The notes under the pieces: generated by a model
Databases searched by the model: none
Seen by the model: only the letters and a program-made list of their open reading frames with translations
Told to the model about the DNA's origin: nothing
Translations under genes and position numbers: made by a program
Source: Neofusicoccum parvum
Lineage: Eukaryota > Ascomycota > Dothideomycetes > Botryosphaeriales > Botryosphaeriaceae
Length of the DNA: 64,000 nt
Assembly: GCA_020912385.1 (NCBI GenBank)
Contig: CP087215.1
Location: forward strand, 1,550,001-1,614,000
Direction: 5' to 3'
Shown: one piece after another, positions 47,709-59,205 of the stretch
Position numbering within the stretch: the stretch's first letter is position 1
How the letters are laid out: the number at the start of each line of letters is the position of its first letter

Positions 47709-49381
47709 TCAAAGTTGCTCCTCCGAGTAATCCAACTTGGTCAAGTCCTTGTCTCCAGGTAAGATGAACTGCTTCGTCTTCGGCAACTTCCTAATGAACG
47801 CATCATCTACACCCAAGTGATCCTTCACCACCTGCCCCGGAGTCAGTCCCAACCACTGTGCCACGCTCACATCGTTATACACGCCCGCCTGCAGCACCTC
47901 CAAGTACACCAGCGTCTCCGAGCCAGTATTCTCAACATAGTGGCTGTCCGGCACCGGGACGTAGCCGACATCGCCCGCGGAGAAGTCGAACGTACGGCTG
48001 GACTCTGGCGCGTCGAAAACGGTAACGCGACCCTGGCCGGAGAGAAAATAGGTCCACTCGTCGCTGTCTGTGTGCCAGTGCAGCTCACGCATGGCGCCTG
48101 GCTCGATGGTGAAGAGGGCGGCGGCGAAGTTCTTGGCGATGGGGAACGTATCCGGGTCGATGATCTTGACGGTGCCGCCAGGGACGCTGTAAGGTTCCTG
48201 CTGGCTGAGGTGGTAGCTGTACGCGTTCTCTGGCGGGATGGAGCCGGCAGGCCCGGTGGCGTTCTGCTCGCTGATGTTGGCGGGCGCGGGGGTGCCGGGG
48301 AAGATGTAGAGTTCGCCGTCGGGCAGGTTCTTGAACGCGTCGACGTTGGTGCGGAAGTTCTTGGCGAGGATTTCTTTGGGATTACGCTCGAAGAGCTCAG
48401 ACACGAGGAAGGTGCCGTCTTCGGAAAACGAGCCGTCGTCGAAGACGAGCAGGAACTCGACGCCGCCATCGAGGGCCTGGATCGAGTGCGGGATTCCGGC
48501 AGGGAAGAACCACACATCGCCGGCCTGCAAGTCGTCGACGAAGTTCTGCCCGTTTTGGTCCATGGCAGCGATGCGGACGCTACCGTTGAGGATCAATGAC
48601 CATTCACTTTGCTTGTGCCAGTGCAATTCGCGGTATGCGTGGGGCTCGAGCCGCATGTCGACGCCGGCCATGGCGGTGGCGATTGGTAGCTGATTGACGT
48701 TCTGCTGACGTGCCCAGCCGGCGCTCTTGAGTCCATGGCGATTGTGCGATAGGCCCAGTGGCCATTTGGCATTGGGGACGTCTCCACTGTCTGTTCCTGG
48801 TGGAGCGAAGAGGTCTGGATTCAGCCGATCGTACGCCTCAGTCCCTGAGTAGACCTGTTAGCGAAGTGTACAACATACATACATGTTTCCAAGAAGGGGT
48901 TGAAGCATTCGCCATGGCGCGGCTGTCACGCGGACGACTGCTTCAAGCCATGCCCTGTTGCGATGCTTTCTGAACGGGTCTTGCAGATCAAAGACTTACG
49001 TGGTCCTGGATCCGTAGGGTCCTGAGTTCCTCCGCGAATGGGCTGCGGGTTCTTGACGCTGGAGAGATCAATGTACACACCAAGGTCCGCGTCCAAAGAC
49101 TGTCCAGGGCCGAGCTCAAAGTCTTCGGGAGGAATCTCGGTGGACTGGAGGGAGACCGGATTGGAAGGGTTGTAGCCTCGAAGCGCGCCGGAACCTCGAA
49201 GCGATCCAGATGCACCTGGCGGGCCAGGAGAATCAGCGCCGCCGCCCTCGGACGAGGTTGTCCCGCTGCTGTCTGAGTCCGAGCCAGATGACGGCCGAGG
49301 CGCAGGGGCAGGAAGACAAGCTGTCGGGGCCAGCAGCAGAGCTGCTGCTAGCGAGCCTAGAACGGCGGGACAAAGCCTCAT
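47709..49381 (-). CDS. Secreted oxalate decarboxylase (bicupin)
   Basis: Predicted 505 residues. Exons 49381-49000 and 48844-47709. A signal peptide (MRLCPAVLGSLAAALLLAP) precedes a Ser/Gly/Pro-rich segment. Two cupin domains follow. Manganese ligands are H202, H204, E208 and H247 in the first (HWHKQSEW, GIPHS), and H383, H385, E390 and H429 in the second (HWHTDSDEW, DSHY). The lid loop reads SEDGT (about 268-272) where bacterial OxdC has SENST, keeping the catalytic glutamate, so decarboxylation of oxalate to formate and CO2 is expected rather than oxidation. The single intron is 155 nt and contains a palindromic element. A role in oxalate turnover outside the cell or in acid tolerance is inferred. 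Confidence 0.93.
48866..48966. mobile_element. MITE-like palindromic element inside the oxalate decarboxylase intron
   Basis: Left outer end GTGTACAACATACAT (48866), inner arms GTTGAAGCATTCGCC (48899) and GGACGACTGCTTCAAGC (ending 48948), right outer end GTTGCGATGC (48957-48966). Length is 101 bp. Removing it would leave an intron of 54 nt, the normal local size. Confidence 0.65.
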
Positions 49382-50530
49382 GGTTGTGATGTGTGATGGA
49401 GAAGACAGAGCGAGAGCAAGAAGGGTCGGAACAGGCAGCATTCGCTCAGACTTAAATACGAGCACATAGATTGACAGCGCCCGACTCTGGACATGTTCGC
49501 GAGCACGAATGACGTCGGGCAGAACGGGGATCAAAAGAAGATACCGCAGTGACGCGTCAATGCGGTCTCGGAGCGGAGAGCGACGGACATGCCGCTGCAG
49601 ACGCGGACCCTGCAAGCACTATTGGCGGATGCAGCTGTATGGAGAGGAGGGGGGCGTGAGGCTCACTCTGCGGGGCGCCCCATCAGGCTTAGGACATGCA
49701 GCGGCAGGAGAGAATATCGCTCATCGGCAGCCAGGCCCGGCACGCCTTTCCGGATATGCAGCCAAAAGTGCTTGGCAGCGAGCTTGAGAAAGCTTCGCCA
49801 GTGCTTATCTTTGCCCATGATCGTTAGCACGTGTGCGGGCCGGGAGGCAGTCCCTCGTCGTGCGGGGAGCGGAGTTAAGTCGATGACGGTGACGCACTCG
49901 CCTCGGCTCGCAGTCCCGGCAGCCCAGCTCATTAGAAGCCCGATGGTTGGTTGGGAATTCGCAGCCAGTTGAGGCGCTCGTCCGGGTGAGACCGGAGCCA
50001 TATTTGCCGCATCTGCTACAATTCCCCATGCGCAGAGTCTCGGATTGCTGGAAAGATTGGACACATGGTTAACCTTCAACTACGTACGCCACAAGCAACA
50101 AACTTCTCTTAGCGTGTAGAACAGTGCTGGAAGAGTGCTTCGTCATGCTCAATTCTGCTGTGTAGTCCGGCCTTCCACGATGCCACCACCATCTTACGTA
50201 GCTCCGCACCGGTCAGTTCCTAACCAGTGGGTACTCCAACCCTCAAACTTTTCCTTGTCCGGGCTTCCGGTAGTGTAAGCACCGTGCCGAGTTACCGGAG
50301 CTGACGCTTGCTAGGCCTGTAAGAACGGCCGAGTTTTCGGTTTTGGCTTGACATTGCGGCCAGTATGGAGCTGTTCCGATCCGATCTCCCCAGGGATCAA
50401 TGGGCCGGGAGACCTGGCCGTTGCCAATCAAGTCCATTGCTTACCTGCTGCTGTGTTAGTACACCCAAGGCGTGTGCGCAGGCCGGGCTTGTGCTCATCT
50501 TTGCACATTGTAAGGACGGCGAGCCTGTAA
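49382..50530. other. Intergenic, about 1.1 kb
   Basis: Promoter of oxalate decarboxylase and non-coding sequence up to a palindromic element. No gene supported; overlapping short frames only. Confidence 0.55.
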
Positions 50531-50683
50531 GTGTTGTAGCCGATGGCCGATGGAAAGACCGCAGATAGTCGGAAGGACGGCCGAGGTTGAGGCGTTCGTC
50601 TGGTAGTCTGAGGATTTGAGCTGGTGCCATCCAGACGGATGCTTCAAGTCCGCGTGGACCTATCCTCGCCTGCAGTTGTTTAC
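50531..50683. mobile_element. MITE-like palindromic element, copy 4
   Basis: Inner arms GGTTGAGGCGTTCGTCTGG (50585) and CCAGACGGATGCTTCAAGTC (ending 50650) are inverted. Outer ends GTGTTGTAGCCGATG (50531) and GTTGTTTAC (ending 50683) are weaker. It sits 11 bp beyond the ALG13 stop codon. Confidence 0.55.
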
Positions 50684-50693
50684 CAATAGCGCG

Positions 50694-51413
50694 CTAGTCC
50701 AGAAAGCCCATTTCCTCATCCATAACTCCTTGTAACCCAGGGGCGCGACGATGAGGACCGCTGTTGATGGGCGGCCAAGTCCGCTGGCGCTTGCGGAGTT
50801 CTTCGGCCTGGGCGACGGACGCGGCGAGGTTGCTGGTTCGCGGGTTAGTCACAAGTTACGGCGCAAAGGCATAGTCGGCGAGCGTACTCAAGCTTGCCGT
50901 GGATAACATAGCCCTGCTGCTCGAGGATCTCCGCAAGCTCCAGCTGGTGGTTGTCTAGTAGCGTCGGGTTGGGGACTACGATCAGAGGCACATTGAGGCG
51001 CAGAGCGTCAAGGATAGAGCCGGAGCCTGCAGAGAGGCGTGCGTATCAGTAGATGTATCAAATGGCTTTTGATAAGTAGTCGCAGTACCGGCATGGCTGA
51101 TGATAACGCCCTCTTGGGAGCCGTCGCGAGGGTCGCCCTTTGCGAGCTGCATTTGTGCGGTGATGCCGCTCTCGCGGAAGCTGAAGCCAGAAACTTCCAC
51201 GTCATGGCGATCGAGCGAGTCATTGGCTGCAACTGCCTCTTTCCACAGCTTTCTGTTGTTGCCGTACTGCACGAGCAGATCGGTATAGCCTTCGCGGTGT
51301 AGCGCACACAGAAAGTCGGGTTGGGTGCAGGCCGTGATGAGCGCGTCGAACGTGGCAGTGGCGCCAATGGTGACGAAGCAGATCTTCTTGCGCGCCTGGG
51401 CGTTCTCGGACAT
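50694..51413 (-). CDS. ALG13: UDP-GlcNAc transferase subunit ALG13
   Basis: Predicted 200 residues. Exons 51413-51089, 51026-50888 and 50832-50694. The N-terminus has [17 protein letters not shown] and the C-terminal nucleotide-binding region has [16 protein letters not shown] (across junction 1), PLIVVPN and [19 protein letters not shown], then HGKLDNLAASV across junction 2. ALG13 is the catalytic, cytosolic half of the ALG13/ALG14 complex that adds the second GlcNAc to dolichol-PP-GlcNAc at the ER. Size and motif order match. It is head-to-head with the mS35 gene and shares a 192-bp promoter. Confidence 0.93.
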
Positions 51414-51605
51414 GGCGGCGCAGTGGTGAAGTGGTGGTGAGCTGGGCGGCGGGTGGAGCCGTGGAGCGTGGAAATGCGGGCGGGAGTGGCGCCAAGACGC
51501 GGGAGCTCGGTGGTCCGCAAAGATTCTGGAGACGCTGCCCGCGAGCCACACCACCGCCCACCGCCCACCGCCCACCGTCCGTCGCCATCCCATTGCTCGC
51601 CAGCC
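51414..51605. promoter_or_regulatory. Bidirectional promoter, ALG13 / mS35
   Basis: Only 192 bp separate the two start codons. It contains a tandem CACCGCCCACCGCCCACCG-type repeat near 51552-51578. Confidence 0.5.
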
Positions 51606-52738
51606 ATGGCCTCTGCCGCCAAGCGCCTGGCCTTCTACGCCCGCGCCGCCCGCCCCTCCCCGCTGCGCACATCACAACGGTGCCAGCGCGACGCCAGCGC
51701 CCCGTGGCAGCCCCAACGATGCTTCTCCAGCACACCAGCACCGCGCGCGAAAGGCGACAAGAACGCCGATGGTGAGGGTGACCAGGCGAAGACGGTCGAC
51801 CACGAGTTTGAGCACCTGAAGCAGGTGCTGGGCAACGACCTGCCGACCAAGGGCCAGGCCCTGCACCAGATCCTCCAGGGCGTCGATCCGTCCGAGTTGT
51901 CGGGCTATGTCGAGCGGAGAGACCGTCCGGCGCGCGCCGGTTTCTGGATGGAGGGCGAGCCCGATATGGGCGAGGACGAGGAGTGGCACGGCGACGACAT
52001 CACCTCGACCGGCCACGCCGAGCTGGAGCAGCAGCGCGAGATCCGCGAGTACATGCGCATCGCTGCTTGGGAGATGCCGCTGCTAGCAAGTGCGCCACCG
52101 ATTGCCTGCCAAACCCGTCGATGCCTTTTCGCTAACGCAATTGCGCAGAGTACGCGAAGCCCTTCCAGCCTCCGACTAGCGAAACCCCGCTGCGCTTCCG
52201 GTACACAACATACATGGGCGAGCATCACCCTGCAGAGCGCAAGGTCGTGGTTGAGTTCAGTGTCCCCGACATGCCCGACCTCACGCAAGCCCAGCGTGAC
52301 AAGCTCATCAAGCTCGCCGGCCCGCGCTATAACCCGGACACCCAGATCATCAAGATGAGCGCCGAGCACTTCGAGACGCAGGCCCAGAACAAGCGCTATC
52401 TGGGAGACGTCATTAAGGACCTTCTCAACGAGGCCAGGAACCCCAAGGATATGTTCACCGACGTGCCCTTCGACTTCCGCCACCATAAGCCCAAGGTCTT
52501 CCACCATTTCCCTAAGGAGTGGGCCATAACACCGGAGCGCAAGAAGTATCTGGAGCAGAGGTGGCAGGAGAGGCTCCAGATCGACCAGCAGAAGCGGGAA
52601 GAGGGAACGCTGGTGGATGGAAACTACGTCGTGGAGGAGGCGTTGGCCAACCCCGTGTTCGAGGCCCCGGACCCATTGATGGTACAGGCCGGCAGGCCGG
52701 TGAAGAAGAGACAACAAACAATTGGGGTTAAGGTATGA
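51606..52738 (+). CDS. RSM24: Mitochondrial small-subunit ribosomal protein mS35 (37S protein Rsm24)
   Basis: Predicted 357 residues. Exons 51606-52089 and 52149-52738, joined as MPLLAKYAKPFQPP. A basic, Arg/Ala-rich presequence fits mitochondrial import. The conserved region FRYTTYMGEHHPAERKVVVEF is followed by LAGPRYNPDTQIIKMS and NKRYLGDVIKDLLNEAR, characteristic of mS35. It belongs to the mitoribosomal small subunit. The C-terminal 60 residues are charged and less conserved. Confidence 0.9.
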
Positions 52739-52879
52739 AAAGGGTTTGCATGGGCTGGGCGCAGGGCGATTGGATGTAACATACGGGTTATCGGAGGGAC
52801 GGCATGTGTACACTAACTGTCACAAATCAACACTATTCCCATGTGTGGGGATCTGAAGCACTCGTCTGGATGAGTACTG

Positions 52880-53372
52880 TTGTCTGTTATGTGCTCTACT
52901 TTTCGACGAGAAGGCAATGATCCGATGAGAGTAGGCGGGATGTTCGGGGCTCGGGACCCGTGGGAGTTCACGTACGAGCGTGCTAAGGTCGTGCTGGGCA
53001 TCAAGGCAGACCAGGAGAACGTGTCAGCGTCACCGCTCTCTGTCAAGAGCATGCCAACTGCCGCTGACCTCGCTGACATCCACTTACCGGGTGAGTACAA
53101 GGATGGCGTCGGGTTGTACGACACATGACGAGATCCGCAAGGAGATAAATGCCTACACGAAGAAGTCTGGCGTCACCCAGGAGCAATTCTGCCGTGATAT
53201 CTTCGACATGTACACCAATCCGACTGAGACCACGGCTTTGCAGCTCATCGCCTTCCGCGAAAAGAAGGGCTCTAATGGTGGTAACACCAGCAACGTCTTC
53301 TACAGCGCCTACTGCTTCTTTAAGAAGCTGAAGCTCAAGGAGGGCAGCCCGAAGTCGAAGTATAGGGAGTAG
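52880..53372 (+). pseudogene. DUF7726-like gene, frameshifted
   Basis: Two frames encode adjacent parts of one protein. The upstream frame (52880-53128) ends LPGEYKDGVGLYDT and hits TGA at 53126. The downstream frame continues DEIRKEINAYTKKSGVTQEQFCRDIF, passes NTSNVFYSAYCFFKKL, and stops at 53372. Related fungal proteins read YDTCDEIR across this point, so loss of two bases explains the break. A GTGAGT lies at 53091, but splicing there would remove conserved sequence. The N-terminus is short and no convincing start context is seen. It is either a recent pseudogene or a sequencing error. The domain's function is unknown. Confidence 0.6.
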
Positions 53373-53730
53373 ATGGAGAGTGTCTGGGGAAGGAACGGCG
53401 GTTTCGACACCAAGACTAGACACGACCATGGGCGCTGAGGACAAACACGGTCAAGTCTGTATCAATGGACGTGTGCTTTGAAGAGCTGTGGGAGCCCAAC
53501 AGGCGTCATTCAGACCTGCGAGTAAGGTTATGTAATATTATGATGGAGTTCCTGTTCCTTCTTAGATTTGTCGTATTTGAGCCTTCCTTTATGATGCAAA
53601 GCCTTGCTCACATTCTGTATATGCAATAGGTTTTGTAAACTGCTTTTGAATCTGGAGACTTTCCATGGTGCAACGGTTTGTTTAGCTGCCTACGGCATAG
53701 CAAGTCTTAATGGTATGGCGTCCCTTAGTG
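53373..53730. other. Intergenic between convergent gene ends
   Basis: About 360 bp, A+T-rich toward the end; no gene. Confidence 0.5.
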
Positions 53731-54456
53731 TTACTTCTCCGCCTTCTTGATTAACTCACCTCCCCATGCTCGAATCCTCTCGTGCACCACGATCTGCTCC
53801 TGGGACCCCACCTTCGCAATCTCCACCATCACGGCCGCCAGCTCTTCCACCCGACAACTCGGCAACACCACCGCGGTCATAAGCCTGTCCTTCAAGCTCG
53901 GATCCTTCTGATAGATCCCACACGGCCGGACGGCATACGCCTCAAACGGCGAGTCCGCCGCATGCCCGCGCGCCAGCTCGAACAGCGCCTTCTCGGCCAT
54001 GCCTTTGACCTTGCGCGTCCGGCCCATCACCCACAGGCTCCTCGACTCGTCCAGCTCCGTCGCGTGGCCGCTGCAGAACACGAAGCGGAACGTCTGCTCC
54101 GCGGCGAGCGCCGTTCGGAACGCCTCGGCGGCTTTGGTCGTGAACGCGACGCTCACCCGCACGTACTCCTCGTCCGTCGCCCAGCGGCTGCGCTGCGTGT
54201 GCCGCCCGCCGATGCACCAGAGGCAGGCGGACGCGCCGCGCAGGCGGTCGAGCAGCGCGGGCGGGTAGGATAGGAAGTCGTCGTGGGCGATCTCGACGAG
54301 CTTGGAGGAGGAGAGGTGGGCGGGTGTCAGGTAGGAGGAAGCGGAGAGCGGGGCGCGGGTGAGTGCGAAGACGGTGGTGATGGTGGGGTCGGCGAGCAGG
54401 GCGTGGAGGACGTGGGAGCCGACGAAGCCCGTGGCACCGGTGAGGATGACTTTCAT
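53731..54456 (-). CDS. Short NAD(P)-binding atypical SDR protein
   Basis: Single-exon protein of 241 residues starting MKVILTGATGFVGSHVL. The GATGFVG loop (7-13) identifies a Rossmann nucleotide-binding domain of the NmrA/TIP30-like atypical SDR type. CLWCIGGRHTQ and FRFVFCSGHATE mark later strands, and YAVRPCGIYQ is the usual late beta-strand motif. No YxxxK catalytic pair is evident in the classical position. Function unknown. Confidence 0.82.
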   Translation of the reverse strand: MKVILTGATGFVGSHVLHALLADPTITTVFALTRAPLSASSYLTPAHLSSSKLVEIAHDDFLSYPPALLDRLRGASACLWCIGGRHTQRSRWATDEEYVRVSVAFTTKAAEAFRTALAAEQTFRFVFCSGHATELDESRSLWVMGRTRKVKGMAEKALFELARGHAADSPFEAYAVRPCGIYQKDPSLKDRLMTAVVLPSCRVEELAAVMVEIAKVGSQEQIVVHERIRAWGGELIKKAEK

Positions 54457-54682
54457 TCTGAAGGGTGCCTATTGCTTTCACGAGGGAGGTTAGGCGCTGT
54501 GGGTCCTATGCGTTGCGCCGATGAACGACGTGCATGCGTGGCTTGAAGCTTAAGTGTCGGCTGTGCCGGATGAGGCGCCAAGATGGGTTCAACCCTGTGT
54601 TGCTCACGTTTAGCGTTCCGCTACTGTACAGTGGCGTTGGCAGGGATGGCTCGAGCGATGGCCTACTAGACCGGTTTGGAAA
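54457..54682. other. Intergenic
   Basis: Promoter of the minus-strand NAD-binding gene; no other feature before the palindromic element. Confidence 0.4.
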
Positions 54683-54811
54683 AGATTGCAATAAACTCAC
54701 AAATGGGCAGCGGAACCATTTATCCGCATAGGTTTGATGATTCTTTCGCCGCACATTAACATCCAGACGAATGCTCCAGCTGACCGCGAAGGTGCGTGCA
54801 TGTTGTAGTAC
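54683..54811. mobile_element. MITE-like palindromic element, copy 5
   Basis: Outer ends AGATTGCAAT (54683) and GTTGTAGTAC (54802-54811); inner arms AGCGGAACCATTTATCCG (54709) and CATCCAGACGAATGCTCCAG (ending near 54780). Length is 129 bp, the same spacing as the other full copies. Confidence 0.65.
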
Positions 54812-54956
54812 CCTCCGGACTGACCTCGTACAAATGGCGGTGTTTTGCAGCAGCCGGCCTATTGGCCGGGGGTGGAGTCGGAGTCTTAAGACAGCTTCTG
54901 AATGTGAGGACTGGATATATGGCTAAGTAACAACAAGAACAACAACTTTGTTGACA

Positions 54957-56109
54957 TTATCTTCGAATCCAAGTCAAGGGGTGCTGCAAGTCCCCCAACT
55001 CATTCCAATAACGTGGCACTGCAGCCAACTGCGTCCCTCCGGCAGGACCCTCAGGCACGTAGTCTCCGACATACATCCTCTCCACAAGTTTCCAAATGCG
55101 CTGCCGATTTCTCAAGCCGCCCGGCATGCCCGCGAGCACGCCCCCATCGGCCATGGAGTCAGGTTGGCAAAGTCGGCGGACGAGGAGCTCGAAGTCCCAT
55201 TCGATGCCTTTTCGCCGGCCCTCGGCGACTTTCTGTTCAAGCTGTGGTCGGTCCAAGTCCCAGAGAAAGGGGACGACCTCTCCTTCGAGCAGTAGGTTCA
55301 TCCAGGCAATTTGCGGGATTAGACGTGTACAGTGCGGGGGAAAGTGCCGTTCTGAGAAGACGAAAGACAAGATGTGATCTTGCATCTCCTGTGGGAGGTT
55401 CTCAAACCGAGCTCTGAAATCTGCCCTTGACTTTTCAACGGTGGGACTTGGTGCAGCGAGTTGCCCAAGCACGCCGGCAGTGAGGGCCGGGATGTCCCAA
55501 GCATTTGATGCGCACTTGGTTGTTGTCAGCGGGAGCGATGTGTTTGGACGCGGTCAACCCACCCAGTGATCATCTCCGCCCTCCCACTCCTGGCCCGCGA
55601 CTCCATGCGGCAGGCAATAGTTGTCGGGGGCACCAACTCTGGCGAGTGGCTCGGGCCGGCCATCTGCAACTGACGCCAGGCACCGCATCCTCAAGACCTT
55701 CCACAGCTGGCGCATCGAAGCCATGTGGCCATGATGCGAACGGAGCACGCGGTCGGCCAAATGCAAGCAGGAGCCATGAGCAGGGATGTAGTAGCGGTCG
55801 CTGGGAGCGCACGCGGTGGCTCTGCGGCCGTCTTCGCGGATGACGAAGAAAGCTCCACCGGCATTGGTGGCGGTGCAGGCGTCGATGTCCAGATCGGTGG
55901 TGAACTTGCAGCGTCCCCATTTCGTTGCATAATGCTCCTCGACGTGCTCCAGCTCTCTGGCCGGGTCGCTCAGCAGAGTCGCGGTGTCCTGCAGGGTGTT
56001 CAGCGCGCGGATTGACTCGCGGGGTGGGACTCAGACTCACGTCCGCGCGGATGGGCCCGCCGCAGATAGCGCAACACATGGTCCGCTCGTCGTCCCAACC
56101 GAGCGCCAT
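54957..56109 (-). CDS. F-box-like protein with N-terminal CxxC motif, function unknown
   Basis: Predicted 350 residues in three exons: 56109-56041, 55988-55563 and 55514-54957. The first exon encodes MALGWDDERTMCCAICGGPI, a CCxxC-G motif suggestive of a small zinc site. The second holds a long conserved-looking region (HYATKWGRCKF, DRYYIPAHGSCLHLADRVL). The third contains FENLPQEMQDHILSFV, an F-box-like helix pair of the kind found in large fungal families, ending LTWIRR. Junctions keep phase 0 (RAD/DTATLL and DDHW/CASNAWD). If it is an F-box protein it would act as an SCF substrate adaptor; this is inference. Confidence 0.72.
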
Positions 56110-58097
56110 CGAGGAACGCGGTGTCGCAGCGTGCAGCGCGAGGACGGCGGAGAAAAGCCTCGGGCCCTGCACGCTTTGAGGCGCATCCAGCGCGCTCGGC
56201 TGGCCGGACTCGGGCGAGCTGAGGTGCGGTGGAGCTTGTGTAACCCCAGCGCCTGCCGCCTGCCGCCTGCCGCCCTGCGTGGGGTGCCGCCCCACGCAGC
56301 CAAGGTCAGCACTAGCCGCAACAGTCCCCTTCAATCTTTGCCTTGAACCTGGACAGCCCAATTTAACCCAGCTTCCATGCCGTTCCTGTGAAACCGTCGC
56401 TTGCCATCTCACCCGTGACTATATCAGCCTTCCCTGTCGACCACACCACCTCACGCCTCGTCGCACATGAGCAGTCTTCTCATACCCCCTTCCGTCCTAC
56501 ACATCGGGACATCCTTGTGCCATCTTCCATACTGCCATCGCTGGCTCGAAGCTGGGTATCTCTCCCAGCTTATGATTCTTCAGACTCCTTTGCAGAATCA
56601 TGCTCAGCTTCTGTTTTCCATTCTTATACCGTTTTGGACATATAAATCTCCAAAACGAGAAGAGTGCTCCACTTTCGTTTTGGCCAAAATGTTCATTGGA
56701 AGTTCACTAGTCTAATCATATTGACATTTTGTAGCCTTCTGCACTTCTTTCCCACTTTGGGGACGATTTCAGGGACGGGATCTCCCCTTTGAGTTGTGAT
56801 GTGACGGATGGCCGATCTGGATAGGGTGATGGTACGAAGCCGATCTGGAACGTATTGCAACATATGAATACCTGGGAGTACATGTGAGTTGAAGCATCAA
56901 CCCGGATAGATCCGACACATCTTTACTGCACAATGACGCCCGGATAGATGCTTCAACTTGCCATGCGTGGAACCTGTTGCAATACTACCCACTGCTAGAC
57001 CTGAAAGTTTTAGATCCAAATATCGGAAAATGAATGACCACGACATAAATGCTGACCCATGGGGTTGTCATCATTGGGACCAGTTCATCCTCACTGCCAT
57101 CGCTCTGAGCAAGACCTCACGAAAGCGACTTCAACGATAACAGTAGCGCCCCCTAAGTTCTCTATTCAGGCAGCTACAACTACAAAGTGGACAGGAAATA
57201 CATGGATTGCAACCACTGACCAAGCAGGCCGGTCGACAATTGTCCCACTGCTCGTCGAGCATTCTGGCTGCGGTGGCGATAACGGCGGCAATACCCTGAG
57301 GGCTTACCGCTATAGACGAATGTTGAATCTAGCTTCCCGAAGCTCTATTGGCCAATTAACTTTGGAATAACTCCAATGTGTGCGGGATAACTGACAGCTG
57401 TATCAGCCGGTATGTGGACACCATCTCAGCCGCCTCAAAGGAGTCCTCCATAACCATCAAGGCCCACAAGACTGCACGTGCGCCGGAAATCTTTACGTGC
57501 GGGTCTATTTCGATGTTTTTCACCCCGGTCGTGGTGGGTTGGGAGCGCTGGTGAAGAATGCCTACATTTGTTTCTTGCTCCGTGGTTCTCCCACCGTGGT
57601 GGCTACACGTTCTTCCGAATCGGCTGCTCTGCTGATACTGCGCCCTCCAATCAACACTCCAATCGACTTCCTGTTCGAGCGTGGGTGAGGGTGGCTTCGG
57701 GCCCGAGGCGGGGCAGGTGGGGCCCAGCCCTGCGCGCTCGCCTCATCGGCTTTCGCTGATGCCGGCATCCGCAGCGCCACGTCCTTTCTGAAGGCTGCGC
57801 TGTACGACGTTCCACGCTGTGACGCGTCTTGACATGTGCTGCGTGGTGGACGAGATCGGCGGATTGGGCCATCCTCTGCTCCTGCTCAGATCACCAGCTC
57901 GGACCAGGCCGGTGGAGGAACACCCCCGCAACAAGGCAGGATCCTGGGCCCGTCAATCACGATAGGCAGTGAACTGCACGAGCAGCTGGACACGTTGCTC
58001 CTTATCAACGCCGCTGTCGCTTTTCCACGCGAACCAGGACCACAGACGCTGCTCTCGCTTGCGTTGCCCACGAAGGGCTGGAACGGCATCAGACACC
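56110..58097. other. Intergenic, about 2 kb
   Basis: Holds the promoter of the F-box-like gene, a full palindromic element (56852-56985), a possible decayed coding fragment (57140-57330), and the promoter of the DUF4743/Nudix gene. No intact gene supported. Confidence 0.5.
56852..56985. mobile_element. MITE-like palindromic element, best-preserved copy
   Basis: 134 bp with perfect 10-bp terminal inverted repeats: GTATTGCAAC at 56852-56861 and GTTGCAATAC at 56976-56985. Inner inverted arms are AGTTGAAGCATCAACCCGG (56887) and CCGGATAGATGCTTCAACT (ending 56958). No coding capacity. No clear target-site duplication. Confidence 0.8.
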
Positions 58098-59205
58098 ATG
58101 GAGAAGGTCAACAAGACAAACCTGGATCTGATCAACGATTGCGACAAGTACGCCCTACGCTCTTCCCACCCAACCGGCGCCCAATCCGCGCGTCCACTGC
58201 TCTGCCTCCGCTTCACCTGATGTCTGGACGCCAATTGATCCATCGCCTGCCTGGACGCTGACCTCTCTCAGCTTCCCCCGCCACGACCTCCACACCAACC
58301 AATACAACGCCACCGTCGCCGGCCTCTACACCCTCCACGTCGCCGGCCACGATGGGGCCCTCGGCTTCCTCCTGCCGCACGTTGCCGAGACGCTGCAGGG
58401 CCTGCCCGCCTGGACGCTGTCTCCCGAATCGCGCACGCTGACGCTCTCCGCCGCCGCCGCCACGCCCGCCGCCCGCACCGCCGCCGTCGCGCAGACCACG
58501 GCCGCCATGCGCGCCACCGGCCACTTCCAGGTGCTGCGCGGCTGGCGCGACGAGGCCTACCCGGTGTACGGCGCCGGCGGCGAGCTGCTGTTCACGCTCG
58601 AGCGCGCCGCCAGCCCGCTGTTCGGCGTCCACGTGTGCAGCGTCAACATGACGTGCTACGTCGTCGACGAGACCGGCCGCCGCCACCGCTTCTGGGTGCC
58701 GCGCCGCGCCCGCGCCAAGCAGACGTACGGCGGCATGCTGGACAACACCGTCGCGGGCGGGTTGCCGGCCGGCGAGGCGCCGCTGGACGCGCTGGTGCGC
58801 GAGGCCGAGGAGGAGGCCGCGCTGCCGCCAGAGCTCGTGCGCCGCGACGCCCGCGCCGCGGGCTGCGTGTCGTACTTCCTGGTGCGCGACGAGAAGGCCG
58901 GCGGGGAGACGGGCCTGCTGCAGCCCGAGTCGCAGCTCGTCTACGACCTGCGGCTGCGCGAGGGCGACGGCGTGGAGCCGCGCGTGAACGACGGCGAGGT
59001 GGAGGGCTTTGCGCTGCTGACCACCGAGGAGGTGCAGGAGGCGCTGAGGAGGGGCGAGTTCAAGCCGAACACGGCGCTCGTGATGCTGGACTTTTTTGTC
59101 AGGCACGGCATCCTGACCCCGGAGAACGAGCCGGACTACGCCGAGATTGTGTCGAGGCTGCACAGGCGGCTTCCGTTTCCTGGGCCGAGGAGACCCGGGC
59201 TTTAG
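58098..59205 (+). CDS. DUF4743 / Nudix hydrolase (thiamine-pyrophosphokinase-related group)
   Basis: Predicted 327 residues. Exons 58098-58147 and 58272-59205. The short first exon (MEKVNKTNLDLINDCD) joins to NFPRHDLHTNQYNATVAGLY, the start of the DUF4743 domain. The Nudix box runs from about residue 179: GGLPAGE, then REAEEEA near 193-199. The protein continues YFLVRDEKAGGETGLLQPE and FKPNTALVMLDFF. Plant and yeast relatives (NUDT20/YJR142W type) hydrolyse damaged thiamine diphosphates such as oxo- and oxythiamine diphosphate; that role is inferred. The 124-nt intron is longer than usual. The gene is extremely GC-rich, producing long antisense frames. Confidence 0.87.
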